A stretch of DNA of 64,000 bases from Actinomadura sp. NBRC 104412 (GTDB lineage Bacteria > Actinomycetota > Actinomycetes > Streptosporangiales > Streptosporangiaceae). Each line of letters opens with the position of its first letter. Position 1 is the stretch's first letter. This document shows, piece by piece, positions 40,911-52,171 of the stretch. The notes below the pieces were generated by a model. That model did no database searches and was not told where the DNA came from. It worked only from the letters and a program-made list of their open reading frames with translations. Location: contig NZ_BSTM01000011.1 in the NCBI RefSeq assembly GCF_030269515.1, forward strand, positions 62,001 to 126,000, read 5' to 3'. The translations under genes and the position numbers were made by a program.

Positions 40911-43091
40911 ATGAGCACCGACACGTCCGTTCCGCATCCCCGGATCACCGGGGTGGAGGGCCAGCCGATGGAAGCGTCCGATGCCGCGCTGTACGCCACC
41001 CTGATGAAGCAGGGCCCCTCCGGCCTGGCGTTCTTCGACACCGGGCTGCGCATCGTGCGGGCCAGCGAGGCCCTGCCCGAGCTGCTGGGCGTGCCCGGCG
41101 CCGACCTGGTGCGCCGCACGCCCTCCGAGGTGCTGCCCGGCGACCTGGCGGAGGCGGTGGAGACCGCGCTGCGCACCGTGCTCGGCGACGGCCGGGCCAT
41201 CCCCGAGGCCGACCTCGTCGTCCCGCGGCTCCGGCAGGAGACGCCGCCGGTGCCCGTGGTGGAGCCGCCCGTCCCGGTGCCGGGCCCGCCCGCGCCCTCC
41301 GTCGCCGCGGGCTCGCGCGTGCTGGCCTGCACCTGGCTGCCCGTGGAGGGCGAGGACGAGGCGCCCGCGGGCGTGGTGCTGACCGCCGTGGACGTGACCG
41401 AGCGCCGCCGCGCCGAGGAGGTCATCCGGCGCAAGGAGCAGCGCTACCGGTCGCTGGTGGAGGCCAGCTCCCAGGTCGTCTGGGTGGCCTCGCCGGACGG
41501 CGGCGTGATCGACGACGCGCCGGAATGGCGGTCGATCACCGGGCAGACCCCCGACGACTACGCGGTCGGCGGCTGGCTGTCGGTCGTGCACCCCGAGGAC
41601 AGGCCCAGGATCGAGGCGACCTGGCGCGAGTGCGTCAACGACAACCGGGTGTTCGAGACCAACTACCGGATCCGCACCAAGACCGGCGCGTACCGGCATT
41701 TCGACGTGCGCGCCGTGCCGATCTGGCGCGGCGACACCGTGATCGAGTGGGTCGGCGCCAACACCGACGTCACCGGCCAGCGCGAGGCCGAGGAGATGCG
41801 CGGCCGGCTGACCGAGCAGCTCTCGGCCGCCGCGCTGCGCACCGCCAGGCTTCAGCAGGCCACCTCGATGCTGGCCGAGGCGCTGACGGTCAGCCAGGTG
41901 GTCCAGGTGATCACCGAGGTGGGCCGGTCGGCGATCGGCGCCGACTACTCGGCGGTGGCGCTGCTGGACGACGACAAGCTGAGGCTGAGCATCGTCACCC
42001 CGTCCCAGCCGGGCGCCGAGGGCTCCGGCGAGTCCCGTCCGGGCGCGGCGTCCCGGGAGGACATCAAGGTCAGCGACCAGACCGTGATGTCGGTGGCGGT
42101 CAGGGAGAGCCGGCCGTTCCTGGCCGAGCATCCCAACAGCCTGCGGCTCCAGCTCGGCCGGGACGAGGCCGGGCTGTTCCACCAGCACACCGAGGAGCGC
42201 GCCTGGGTCGGCCTGCCGCTGCTGGCGGCGGGCGCCCCGATCGGCGCCCTGCGGTTCTCCTTCACCCGGCCCCGGGAGATCACCGAGGAGGAGCGGGTCT
42301 TCCTGGAGGCCCTGGCCGGCCAGTGCGCGCTGGCCGTCGAGCGGGCCCTGCTGTTCGAGCGCGAGCACCGCACCGCCGAGGAGCTCCAGCGCAGCCTGCT
42401 GCCCAGCGACCTCCCGCAGCTGCCCGGCATGGTGCTGGCCGCCCGCTACAACCCCGCCACCCGGCACGTGCAGGTCGGCGGGGACTGGTACGACGTGTTC
42501 CGGCTGCCCGACGACCGGCTCGCCGTGGCGGTCGGCGACGTCATGGGCAAGGGCGTGCTGGCCGCGGCCGGAATGGGACGCGTCCGCAACGCCCTTCGGG
42601 CGCTGGCCCTCAACGACCCCCGGCCCGCCGCCGTGCTGGCCGGGCTCGACCGGCTCTTCTCCGCCACCGAGGACGAGGAGCAGTTCACCACGGTCGCCTA
42701 CGCGGTGATCGACCCCGAGACCGGGGAGGGCGACTTCAGCAACGCCGGCCATCCGCCGCCCCTGCTGATCTCGGCCGACGAGCCCGCGCGGGTCAGCGGG
42801 CTGGAGCCGGGCACCCCGCTCGGCTGGCCGTCCCAGCGGCAGCAGACAAGATTTTCCATCCAGACCGGCAACACTGTGGTGTTCTATTCCGATGGACTTG
42901 TGGAGAACCGTAGGCGTGGGGTGGACGCGGGCCTGGAGGAACTGGTCGCCGTCGCGGCCGATGCCCCACCTGAAGTGGTAGGAGATCCGGAGAGACTCGT
43001 CGACTTCCTGGTCGATCGGATGCTTGCCGGCTACGAGCAAGTGGACGATGTGACCGTACTCGCCCTGCACGTCCCCCCGGAGCCCGGCTGA
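40911..43091 (+). CDS. PAS-GAF-PP2C phosphatase (RsbU/SpoIIE type)
   Basis: 726 residues. Order: an N-terminal PAS-like region (SGLAFFDTGLRIVRASE), a second PAS with PAC (YRSLVEASSQVVWV ... THYR-type core, then VGANTDVTGQREAEE), a GAF domain (~315-475) and a PP2C phosphatase (~490-720) with ARYNPATRHVQVGGDWYD, VGDVMGKGVLAAAGM and FYSDGLVENR. Such proteins dephosphorylate anti-anti-sigma factors in partner-switching cascades. Cytoplasmic, so it senses an internal signal. GGAGGTGTG precedes the ATG. No anti-sigma gene is adjacent. Confidence 0.92.
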   Translation: MSTDTSVPHPRITGVEGQPMEASDAALYATLMKQGPSGLAFFDTGLRIVRASEALPELLGVPGADLVRRTPSEVLPGDLAEAVETALRTVLGDGRAIPEADLVVPRLRQETPPVPVVEPPVPVPGPPAPSVAAGSRVLACTWLPVEGEDEAPAGVVLTAVDVTERRRAEEVIRRKEQRYRSLVEASSQVVWVASPDGGVIDDAPEWRSITGQTPDDYAVGGWLSVVHPEDRPRIEATWRECVNDNRVFETNYRIRTKTGAYRHFDVRAVPIWRGDTVIEWVGANTDVTGQREAEEMRGRLTEQLSAAALRTARLQQATSMLAEALTVSQVVQVITEVGRSAIGADYSAVALLDDDKLRLSIVTPSQPGAEGSGESRPGAASREDIKVSDQTVMSVAVRESRPFLAEHPNSLRLQLGRDEAGLFHQHTEERAWVGLPLLAAGAPIGALRFSFTRPREITEEERVFLEALAGQCALAVERALLFEREHRTAEELQRSLLPSDLPQLPGMVLAARYNPATRHVQVGGDWYDVFRLPDDRLAVAVGDVMGKGVLAAAGMGRVRNALRALALNDPRPAAVLAGLDRLFSATEDEEQFTTVAYAVIDPETGEGDFSNAGHPPPLLISADEPARVSGLEPGTPLGWPSQRQQTRFSIQTGNTVVFYSDGLVENRRRGVDAGLEELVAVAADAPPEVVGDPERLVDFLVDRMLAGYEQVDDVTVLALHVPPEPG

Positions 43092-43381
43092 CCGGCCGAG
43101 CCCCGGGATCGCGCGACAGCGGCCGGATCAGGTCCCTTCGGGAACCATGAGACGGCCTCGTTCGTACGAAGGACCGCCCAGCGCCCCCTAAGGTGGTGTG
43201 TTACCGGGTAGGACATCGATGCGGAATGCGCGCCGTGCCAGAATGCTTGACCCTAGTAAGTGGTGTACGTTGCGGTCCCGCATGGGGTGGCCTGCCCAGT
43301 GTGTGGTCCCACCCAGTGTGAGGCCGAGCCCGTCAGGGCACTTGGGGTCAACCAAGCCACACGTTCGTTCGAGAGGTATTT

Positions 43382-45085
<1,704 letters not shown>

Positions 45086-45409
45086 CCGGATCCGGACGAG
45101 CAGCGAGCCGCCATGGCGTGCTCGCAGGGCCATCCCGCCGTTCACGGTGAGGTGGCCTTCCGGCTTTGGGCGGTACGCGCTTGACCGCTTGTGGTCAGCA
45201 GGTGCGCCTGGGCCTGTGGGACGGGTCCGTGGCCTTCCCATGGCGTTGTTTCGGAAATGTTCCCTCGGGCGCGGCCGCTCGGGCTGTGGCACGGTCCCAT
45301 CCGGACGGCGGGCGCAGAACGTCCAGGTCAATGATGCTTTTGGGTATGTAACACACCTTTTACACCGAGGTAGCGCCATTCGTGTCGCCCCTTCCTACGC
45401 TTCCCCACC
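45086..45409. promoter_or_regulatory. Intergenic region with a candidate promoter for the following gene
   Basis: No gene is seen. TACGCT at 45396-45401 lies nine bases before the ATG at 45410, which has no ribosome site; this fits a -10 and a leaderless transcript. No clear terminator for hrdB was found. Confidence 0.4.
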
Positions 45410-46441
45410 ATGGGACTGATGGAGCTTGACCGGGCACATGGAGGTGCGGTGGGGCAGAACAGGCTCGGCCGTGCTCCTACGGCGCTCCGCGTCCGCACGG
45501 CACAGGTCGTCGGCGGGCGCCCCTGGATGGATCCCGTGCTCGATCAGGCCGTCGACGCCGTCCAGGACCGGTTCATGCGGGTCGGGGCGCGGGTTCTCGC
45601 CGAGGCGCGGGCCGATCCGGAGGTGCGTTCGCAGCGGGTGGAGGCGCTGGCCAAGGCGGCGGTCGGCTCGTCCCAGTACATCGAGGCGTTGCTCGCCGAG
45701 GCCCCTGGGAACCCCGATCTGTGGCTGTGGCTGGGCCGTACGCAGGTGGAGGAGGCGTGGGGGATCCGCCCGGACGCGCGGGCCCGTTCCGTGCAGGCGT
45801 CCGCGTACACCGCCTACAGCAAGAAGATGAAGGCGGCGCGCGGCCCCCTGATGCGTGCGGCCGACATGTGGCCGGACGACCCCGTCCCGTGGGAGTCCAT
45901 GCTGTGGCTGGCCCTCGGCCTGGACGTGGACCGCGAGGAGAAGGACGAGCTGTGGAAGCAGGCTTACCGGCGCCACCCCACCCTGTACGGGGCGCATGTG
46001 GCGCGCGTGGTGAGCCTGTCGCCGCAGTGGGGCGGTGTGCCCGAGGAGATGTTCGACTTCGCCCGCGTCGCCGCCGGCACGGCCGGCCAGGAGGACCCCC
46101 GGGCCGCGCTGCTCCCGCTGGCCTACTTTGAATACTTCGTCCAGGAACGGCAGGGGATCATCCGGGGCGCGTCGTCGTGGTTCACGACGGAGGAGTGCCG
46201 GGACGTGGAGGCCGCCGCCCGTGGCTGGTTCGAGGGGCACGGGCATCCGCACCCCCGCACCATCGAGGCCCACAACATCTTCGGTGCGGCCTTCCACCTG
46301 GCCGACGCCCGCCGTCCCGCCCGCCAGCACCTGCTCCGCACCATGGGCAGGCCCAGCAGCCTCCCCTGGAGCTACCTAGGCGGCAACGAGGTCTCGCAGT
46401 ACATCAAGGCATGCCGCCACCTGAACATCACCACGGTGTGA
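45410..46441 (+). CDS. Hypothetical helical (TPR-like) protein
   Basis: 343 residues, no signal or membrane segments. The pattern of helices with Leu/Ala/Trp spacing (NPDLWLWLGRTQVEEAW, DDPVPWESMLWLALGLD) suggests TPR-like repeats, as in actinobacterial proteins that process tetratricopeptide-type contexts. No enzymatic motif. The ATG at 45410 (or the one at 45419) has no Shine-Dalgarno and is likely leaderless. Function unknown. Confidence 0.72.
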   Translation: MGLMELDRAHGGAVGQNRLGRAPTALRVRTAQVVGGRPWMDPVLDQAVDAVQDRFMRVGARVLAEARADPEVRSQRVEALAKAAVGSSQYIEALLAEAPGNPDLWLWLGRTQVEEAWGIRPDARARSVQASAYTAYSKKMKAARGPLMRAADMWPDDPVPWESMLWLALGLDVDREEKDELWKQAYRRHPTLYGAHVARVVSLSPQWGGVPEEMFDFARVAAGTAGQEDPRAALLPLAYFEYFVQERQGIIRGASSWFTTEECRDVEAAARGWFEGHGHPHPRTIEAHNIFGAAFHLADARRPARQHLLRTMGRPSSLPWSYLGGNEVSQYIKACRHLNITTV

Positions 46442-46464
46442 CCCGGCCCTGATCCCGCACCCCG

Positions 46465-47220
46465 TCAGGCGTGCAGGATCACGTCCAGGCGGCCGTCGTT
46501 CAGCTCGGCCGTGTGACCGAGCCCGGCCACGGCCTTGAGCAGCTCCTCGGGCGTGGCGGCCTCGACGCCCGCCTCCAGCAGGTCGCGCGCCACCTTGCCC
46601 CGGGTCGCCTTCGCCATGTGGCTCACCACGGAACGCTTGGGTACGCCGCCCAGGATCCGTTCACGGAACACCCGCACCGGGACGGACGGAGCGGGAGCGC
46701 GCCACGCCGACGCGTACGGCCCGGACCGCAGATCCACGATCAGCCGGCCCTCGGCAAAGCCCAGGGCCTCCCGCAGGGCCGGGCGCCACAGAGCGGCCAG
46801 CTTGCCCTCAGGGGGCAGCGTCACGTCCATGGCCAGCCGGTACGGCGGGATCCTGTCGGTGAGGCGCAGCGCGCCCCAGAGCCCCGAGAACACGATGATC
46901 TGGTCGTTCGCCCTCCCGGCCGCCTCGGGGGACAGCTCGTTCAAGGCCAGGTTCTCGTACAGGACGCCGGTGTAGAGGCGCGACACCGGCAGCGTGGGCG
47001 CCTGGCGCAGGATCCGGTTGCGGGCCAGCGCGTCGTCGGCCTGCCCGCCCGGGAGACCGAGCACATCGCGCGCGTCGTCCCGCAGGCACGCCTCGCCGAG
47101 GGCGTCCATGACCCGTTCCCGTACGGGGTTGAGCCCGGGGAACGACAGCCCGGCCAGATCCAGCGGGGGACCGTCCCCGCCCGGCGCCTTGCGTTCCGAT
47201 GGCGGCAGCAGGATCAGCAC
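46465..47220 (-). CDS. yaaA: YaaA-family peroxide stress protein
   Basis: 251 residues. LLPPSERKAPGGDG at the start and LYTGVLYENLALNELSPEA followed by DQIIVFSGLWGALRLTDRI are family hallmarks of UPF0246/YaaA. In E. coli YaaA protects against peroxide by limiting free iron and binds DNA. The GTG at 47220 has only a distant GGAG. It converges on the TPR-like gene with 23 bp between stops. Confidence 0.88.
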   Translation of the reverse strand: MLILLPPSERKAPGGDGPPLDLAGLSFPGLNPVRERVMDALGEACLRDDARDVLGLPGGQADDALARNRILRQAPTLPVSRLYTGVLYENLALNELSPEAAGRANDQIIVFSGLWGALRLTDRIPPYRLAMDVTLPPEGKLAALWRPALREALGFAEGRLIVDLRSGPYASAWRAPAPSVPVRVFRERILGGVPKRSVVSHMAKATRGKVARDLLEAGVEAATPEELLKAVAGLGHTAELNDGRLDVILHA

Positions 47221-47341
47221 GGCCGTTCCGTCTCCAACCCATTCCTAGAGTGACCGGATAATAGCTCTGTGTAGTCAAATCCGCCGGGCCCGCCGGAAGG
47301 GCGAAGAGGGTCTTCGGGCGCGCGGATTTCCGTAATGTGAC

Positions 47342-47375
47342 GAACGGCGGCCACCGTTACCGGTGACCGCCGTTC
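47342..47375. terminator. Intrinsic terminator after the zinc-ribbon gene
   Basis: A 15-bp stem with one C/A mismatch (GAACGGCGGCCACCG against CGGTGACCGCCGTTC) and a short loop; a T-rich stretch (GTTCGTTTATTTC) follows on the plus strand. It lies just past the stop of the minus-strand gene at 47398. Confidence 0.65.
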
Positions 47376-47397
47376 CCGTGTTCGTTTATTTCAAGGC

Positions 47398-47628
47398 TTA
47401 GCGCTCGTCGTCGGGCGCGGTGGCCGGGGTTTCGTTGAGCCGGTCGGTCTCGTCCTGAATGTCGGCCCCACTGGAGCGGAGCGCCTCTGCGTACTTGCGG
47501 CCGTGGTGGGCGCAGAACAGAAGGTCGCCGCCGCCTACAAGGACCGCACGGACGTAGGCCTGAGCACCGCAGCGGTCGCAGCGGTCTGCGACGGACAGCG
47601 GCTTGGTCGGGGCAAGGGCTCCAGTCAC
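47398..47628 (-). CDS. Small zinc-ribbon-like protein (DUF7455 type)
   Basis: 76 residues with CDRCGAQAYVRAVL and LLFCAHHGRKY, two Cys/His clusters of a single zinc-binding knuckle, as in the conserved actinobacterial DUF7455 proteins. The GTG at 47628 has GAGGAAGG upstream. Adjacent to core genes in several actinomycetes as I recall. Function unknown. Confidence 0.82.
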   Translation of the reverse strand: MTGALAPTKPLSVADRCDRCGAQAYVRAVLVGGGDLLFCAHHGRKYAEALRSSGADIQDETDRLNETPATAPDDER

Positions 47629-47755
47629 GGCACCTTCCTCATGCTCGGGGTCGGTACTTAGGACAACATCTAACCCGACGCTGACGTTCCCAACCTGTTT
47701 CTTCGTACGCCCACAGCGGAATGGCTCAATTCGTGACCGACATCACAGCCTCCGC

Positions 47756-48829
47756 TCAGGCGTCATCCCATCTGAACAGGCGAAGCGCGATGAATGTTCC
47801 GCCCAGCGCTATGGCCAGGAGCACACCGATCTCGGGAAGGGCCGACGCCGGGCCCTGGCCGCGGGCCATCACGTCCAGCATGCCCTCGTTCAGATAGCGC
47901 AGCGGGAACAGGTGCGACACCGTCCGCATCCAGGTGGGGGCGACGTCCAGCGGGAAGAACGAGCCGCCCAGGAACGCCATCGGCAGCACCACCAGCTGGC
48001 CCACCGTCTGCGCCGCCTCCTGGGTCTTGGCCCACGCCCCGATGACCGTCCCGATGGCCAGGAACGCCAGGACGCCCGCCACCACCATCGGGACGCACAT
48101 CCACCAGGCGCCCCTCAACTGGAGGTCGAAGAACGGCAACCGCGCCACCAGCAGGAACAGCGCGAGTTGCACGATCGCGATCCCCACGCTCACCGTCACC
48201 CGCGCCCCGAACACCGCCGACACCGGCGCCGGCGACAACCGCAGCCGCCGCAGGATGCCCTTCGTCCGCCACGTCACCAGCGTCTGCGCGGCACCGAACA
48301 CGCCCGCCGAGGCCAGCGCCCAGCCCAGCAGGCCGGGCGTGAAGAACTGGATCGCCGTGAGCGAGTCGTCCTCCACCTGCGCCACCGTGAGCCGGTACGC
48401 GGCGGGCCGCCCGCTCGCGGCGATGTTCGCCTCCTGGACGATCGAGTTCATCAGCCCGCGGACCGTCCCCGACTTCACCGAGTCCGCCGCCGAGTAGTGC
48501 ACGACGAGCTCACCCCCGCGCTGCTCCACCACCGCGTCGGCGTCGCCCTTCGCGACCTCGTCGAGCGCCCCGGCCCGGTCGGAGCTCCTGGTCACCTCCA
48601 TGACCCGGGCCAGCTCCCCGCCGCCGCCCGCGACGGCGCCGTCCAGGATCGCCGCCGGGCCGACCTGGATCACCTTGACCTTCGAGGTGCCCTGGTCGGC
48701 GAACAGCCCGGCGAACAGCACCAGGAACATCAGCGGGAACAGGATCGTGAAGAACAGCGCGCCCCGGTCCCGCGCGAACCCCAGCGCCATCGCCCGGCAC
48801 AGGCTGCGGAAGCTGTGCAGGCCCGTCAC
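47756..48829 (-). CDS. ABC-2 type transporter permease
   Basis: 357 residues. One N-terminal membrane segment (GALFFTILFPLMFLVLFAGLFA), a large outside domain, then five segments including FTPGLLGWALASAGVFG and VVLPMAFLGGSFFPLDVAPTW, an ABC-2 signature. Its GTG overlaps the ATPase stop (GTGA), so the two are coupled. Likely exporter of a drug or lipid; the substrate is unknown. Confidence 0.88.
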   Translation of the reverse strand: MTGLHSFRSLCRAMALGFARDRGALFFTILFPLMFLVLFAGLFADQGTSKVKVIQVGPAAILDGAVAGGGGELARVMEVTRSSDRAGALDEVAKGDADAVVEQRGGELVVHYSAADSVKSGTVRGLMNSIVQEANIAASGRPAAYRLTVAQVEDDSLTAIQFFTPGLLGWALASAGVFGAAQTLVTWRTKGILRRLRLSPAPVSAVFGARVTVSVGIAIVQLALFLLVARLPFFDLQLRGAWWMCVPMVVAGVLAFLAIGTVIGAWAKTQEAAQTVGQLVVLPMAFLGGSFFPLDVAPTWMRTVSHLFPLRYLNEGMLDVMARGQGPASALPEIGVLLAIALGGTFIALRLFRWDDA

Positions 48830-49728
48830 GCCCGGTACTCCCGCCCGGTCAGCTCCAGGAAGACGTCCTCCAGGGTGGCGCCGCGGATCTGCACCCCGTC
48901 CAGCGCGTCGCGGGCCGCCATCGCCGCCACCACCTCCGACGGGGCGCGGGTGGAGATCACCAGCGACACGCCGTCGTCGGCGACCTCGTCCGCGCCGGGC
49001 AGCGCGCGGGCGTCCTCGGCCGTCAGCAGGCCGCTGGCGACGCCGATCCTGGTCGGCGCGTCCAGATCGCGGACCAGCGCGGCGGGCGGCCCCAGCCGCA
49101 GGATCCGGCCCGCGTCCATGATCGCCACCCGGTCGCAGAGCAGCTCGGCCTCGTCCATGTAGTGCGTGGTCAGCACGATCGTGCGGCCCTCGGTGTTGAT
49201 CGCGCGCAGCACGTCCCACAGGTTGCGGCGGGCCTGCGGGTCCAGCGCCGCGGTCGGCTCGTCCAGGAACACCAGCTCGGGGTCGTGGACGAGCGCGCAC
49301 GCGATCGACAGGCGCTGCGCCTGCCCGCCCGACAGCTTCTCCACCCGCACGTCGGCCTTGTCGTTCAGCCCGACCGTCTCCAGCATCGCGTCCGCCTTCG
49401 CCGGCGGCACGCCGTACAGGGAGCCGAACGTGCGCAACTGCTCCCGCGCGGTCAGCCGCTCGAAGAAGGAGGACGACTGCAACTGGACGCCGATCCGCGG
49501 CAGCAGCCTCGGATTGCGCGGCCACGGCGCCTGGCCCAGCACCGACACCGAGCCCCCATCGGCCTCCCGCAACCCCTCGATGATCTCCAGAAGGGTCGTC
49601 TTGCCCGCGCCGTTCGGCCCGAGTATGCCGAAGAACTCGCCTTCGGCGACCTCGAACGAGACCCCGTCCACGGCACGGACCTCGCCGTACCGTTTGCGAA
49701 GACCGTCCGTAATGATCGTATGTGCCAT
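48826..49728 (-). CDS. ABC transporter ATP-binding protein
   Basis: 300 residues: Walker A GPNGAGKTT, Q-loop GVQLQSSSFF, signature LSGGQAQRL, Walker B LVFLDEPTAAL and the H-loop TTHYMDEAE, followed by a ~80-residue C-terminal domain usual in drug/daunorubicin-type exporters. The ATG at 49728 has no ribosome site; TACGGT at 49736-49741 would give a leaderless start. Forms a two-gene exporter with the permease. Confidence 0.92.
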   Translation of the reverse strand: MAHTIITDGLRKRYGEVRAVDGVSFEVAEGEFFGILGPNGAGKTTLLEIIEGLREADGGSVSVLGQAPWPRNPRLLPRIGVQLQSSSFFERLTAREQLRTFGSLYGVPPAKADAMLETVGLNDKADVRVEKLSGGQAQRLSIACALVHDPELVFLDEPTAALDPQARRNLWDVLRAINTEGRTIVLTTHYMDEAELLCDRVAIMDAGRILRLGPPAALVRDLDAPTRIGVASGLLTAEDARALPGADEVADDGVSLVISTRAPSEVVAAMAARDALDGVQIRGATLEDVFLELTGREYRA

Positions 49729-50073
49729 GCAGAGGACCGTAGGCCCCCCGGCCACCGGACCGGCACCTCCTGAAGTCGGATTTGCGGGGACCGACACGCC
49801 GGATCGGATGGCGCGTCCTGTCCGACGCTGTCGATAGTATGTTCGACCATGGTCGCTGACGTGCTGGAGGAGGTGCCGGGTGACCGAGCCGCGTGAAGCC
49901 CGCGCCACCCTGCCTGGTCGTAGGCTGGGGCATGACGGCGGGCGGCGGGCGCGACCCCTCCCTGAACGAGACGGCGCCCCGATGGAAACGCCCAGGGCCG
50001 CTGAAGCTGGTGACGCGTTCAGTGACGGTACCCTGCTGCCGAATGTCGGAATTTCCCGAGGAGCACACGCACG
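49729..50073. other. Divergent region between the ABC ATPase and parE
   Basis: It should hold both promoters. TAGTAT at 49835-49840 is a possible -10 on the plus strand, just before a 15-codon frame (49849-49896). A 65-codon frame from GTG 49880 has a strong GGAGGAGG site and its stop overlaps the parE TTG (TTGA), but its third-position GC is low, so it is not called as a gene. Confidence 0.4.
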
Positions 50074-52164
50074 TTGACCGCCGCGACAGCTGAAGTGAGC
50101 ACCGACGACGACACGCACGGCTACTCCGCCCGGCACCTCTCGGTGCTGGAGGGCCTGGAGGCCGTGCGCAAGCGACCCGGCATGTACATCGGGTCCACCG
50201 ACAGCCGTGGGCTCGCCCACTGCCTCTGGGAGATCGTGGACAACTGCGTCGACGAGGCGCTCGCGGGATACTGCACCCACATCTCCGTCGTGCTGCGCGC
50301 CGACGGGTCCTTCGAGGTCGGCGACAACGGCCGCGGCATCCCCGTCGACATCGAGCCCAAGACCAAGCTGTCCGGCGTCGAACTGGTGATGACCCGGCTG
50401 CACGCCGGCGGCAAGTTCGGCGGCGTGTCCTACACCGCCTCCGGCGGCCTGCACGGCGTCGGCGCCTCCGTCGTCAACGCCCTGTCCGCACGGCTCGACG
50501 TCGAGGTCGACCGCGACGGCCACACCCACGCCATCAGCTTCCGCCGCGGCCTGCCCGGCGAGTTCGCCGACGAACGCCCGACCTCCCGGTTCAAGCGGCG
50601 CTCCGGAGTGCACAAGATCCGCAAGGTGGCCCGCAGGACCACCGGCACCCGGGTCAGGTTCTGGCCCGACACCCAGATCTTCCTCAAGGGCGCCACCGTC
50701 GACCAGTCCCTGGTCATGGACCGGATGCGGCAGACCGCCTTCCTCATCCCCGGGCTCACCATCGACGTCCGCGACGAGCGCGGCGACGAGGTCGTCGAGG
50801 AGACCTTCCGGTTCGACGGCGGCATCGGCGAGTTCTGCTCCTACCTCGCCAAGGACGCCCCGATCATCGACGTCCTGCGGCTCCAGGGACGCGGGCACTT
50901 CACCGAGACCGTCCCCGTGCTCGACGACCAGGGCCACCTCGTCCCCACCGACGTCGAACGGGACCTGGAGGTCGACGTCGCGCTGCGCTGGGGCACCGGC
51001 TACGACACCATCACCAAGTCGTTCGTCAACGTCATCGCCACCCCCAAGGGCGGCACCCACGTCCGGGGCTTCGACCGCGCGCTCGTCCGCGTCATCAACG
51101 ACCAGTTGCGCGCCACCCGGCTGCTCAGGAACGGCGACGAGGACGTCATCAAGGACGACGTGCTGGAGGGCCTGACCGCGGTCGTCACCGTCCGGCTCCC
51201 CGAACCCCAGTTCGAGGGCCAGACCAAGGAGGTGCTCGGCACCTCGGCCGCCACCCGGATCGTGTCCCAGGTGGTCAGCCGCGAGCTCAAGGCCCTGTTC
51301 GACAACCCCCCGCGCGGCCAGAAGCAGCAGTTGCGCACCGTCCTGGAAAAGGTCGTCGGCGCCGCCAAGACCCGCATCGCCGCCCGCACCCAGCGCGACA
51401 ACCAGCGCCGCAAGAACGCCCTGGAGAACTCGGCGCTCCCCGCCAAGCTGGTCGACTGCCGCACCGCCGACGACCGCAGCGAACTGTTCATCGTCGAGGG
51501 CGACTCCGCCCTCGGCACCGCCAAGCTCGCCCGCAACTCCGAGTTCCAGGCGCTGCTGCCCATCCGCGGCAAGATCCTGAACGTGCAGAAGGCGTCCGTC
51601 GCCGACATGCTCAAGAACGCCGAATGCGCCGCGATCATCCAGGTGATCGGAGCCGGCTCCGGCCGCACCTTCGACCTGGACGCCGCCCGCTACGGCCGCA
51701 TCATCCTCATGGCCGACGCCGACGTGGACGGCTCCCATATCCGCACCCTGCTGCTGACGCTCATGTACCGCTACATGCGCCCCATGCTGGAGGCGGGCCG
51801 GGTCTTCGCCGCCGTCCCGCCCCTGCACCGCATCGAGATCATCAAGCCCAGGAAGGGCCAGGACAAGTACGTCTACTGCTACAGCGACGCCGAGCTGCGC
51901 AAGAAACTCGTGGAGCTCGAACGCCGCGGCATCCGCTGGAAGGAACCCGTCCAGCGCTACAAGGGCCTGGGCGAGATGGACGCCGACCAACTCGCCGAAA
52001 CCACCATGGACCCACGCCACCGCATCCTCCGCCGCATCCGCATCGAAGACGCCGAGGAAGCCGAGAGGATCTTCGACCTGCTGATGGGCAGCGAGGTCGC
52101 CCCCCGCAGAGAATTCATCACCGCAGGCGCAACAGAACTAGACATAGAACGCATAGATACGTGA
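50074..52164 (+). CDS. parE: DNA topoisomerase IV / gyrase-type subunit B
   Basis: 696 residues. GHKL ATPase: YSARHLSVLEGLEAVRKRPG and WEIVDNCVDEAL; the ATP lid GGLHGVGASVVNAL; the Toprim domain with IVEGDSALGTA (near 474) and DADVDGSHI (near 547). Drives ATP-dependent decatenation with the A subunit. The partner parC is 3 kb away in convergent orientation, as in Streptomyces. The TTG at 50074 has GAGGAG about ten bases upstream. Gyrase versus Topo IV naming rests on synteny. Its 3' end uses many A-ending codons beside a repeat island. Confidence 0.93.
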   Translation: MTAATAEVSTDDDTHGYSARHLSVLEGLEAVRKRPGMYIGSTDSRGLAHCLWEIVDNCVDEALAGYCTHISVVLRADGSFEVGDNGRGIPVDIEPKTKLSGVELVMTRLHAGGKFGGVSYTASGGLHGVGASVVNALSARLDVEVDRDGHTHAISFRRGLPGEFADERPTSRFKRRSGVHKIRKVARRTTGTRVRFWPDTQIFLKGATVDQSLVMDRMRQTAFLIPGLTIDVRDERGDEVVEETFRFDGGIGEFCSYLAKDAPIIDVLRLQGRGHFTETVPVLDDQGHLVPTDVERDLEVDVALRWGTGYDTITKSFVNVIATPKGGTHVRGFDRALVRVINDQLRATRLLRNGDEDVIKDDVLEGLTAVVTVRLPEPQFEGQTKEVLGTSAATRIVSQVVSRELKALFDNPPRGQKQQLRTVLEKVVGAAKTRIAARTQRDNQRRKNALENSALPAKLVDCRTADDRSELFIVEGDSALGTAKLARNSEFQALLPIRGKILNVQKASVADMLKNAECAAIIQVIGAGSGRTFDLDAARYGRIILMADADVDGSHIRTLLLTLMYRYMRPMLEAGRVFAAVPPLHRIEIIKPRKGQDKYVYCYSDAELRKKLVELERRGIRWKEPVQRYKGLGEMDADQLAETTMDPRHRILRRIRIEDAEEAERIFDLLMGSEVAPRREFITAGATELDIERIDT

Positions 52165-52171
52165 CGCGTCG

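Noticed and set aside
47655-47680. NrdR-like ACAACATCTA near 47662
   Set aside because: A single half box without a partner, before a zinc-ribbon gene; probably part of a -10 on the minus strand.
49880-50077. A 65-codon gene in front of parE
   Set aside because: It has a strong ribosome site and its stop overlaps the parE TTG, but third-position GC is only about 60% and the sequence is unlike a protein; left as a possibility in the intergenic note.
48826-52020. A ~1060-codon minus-strand frame spanning parE and the ABC ATPase
   Set aside because: Only the part 48826-49728 (the ATPase) is real; the rest is the antisense of parE.
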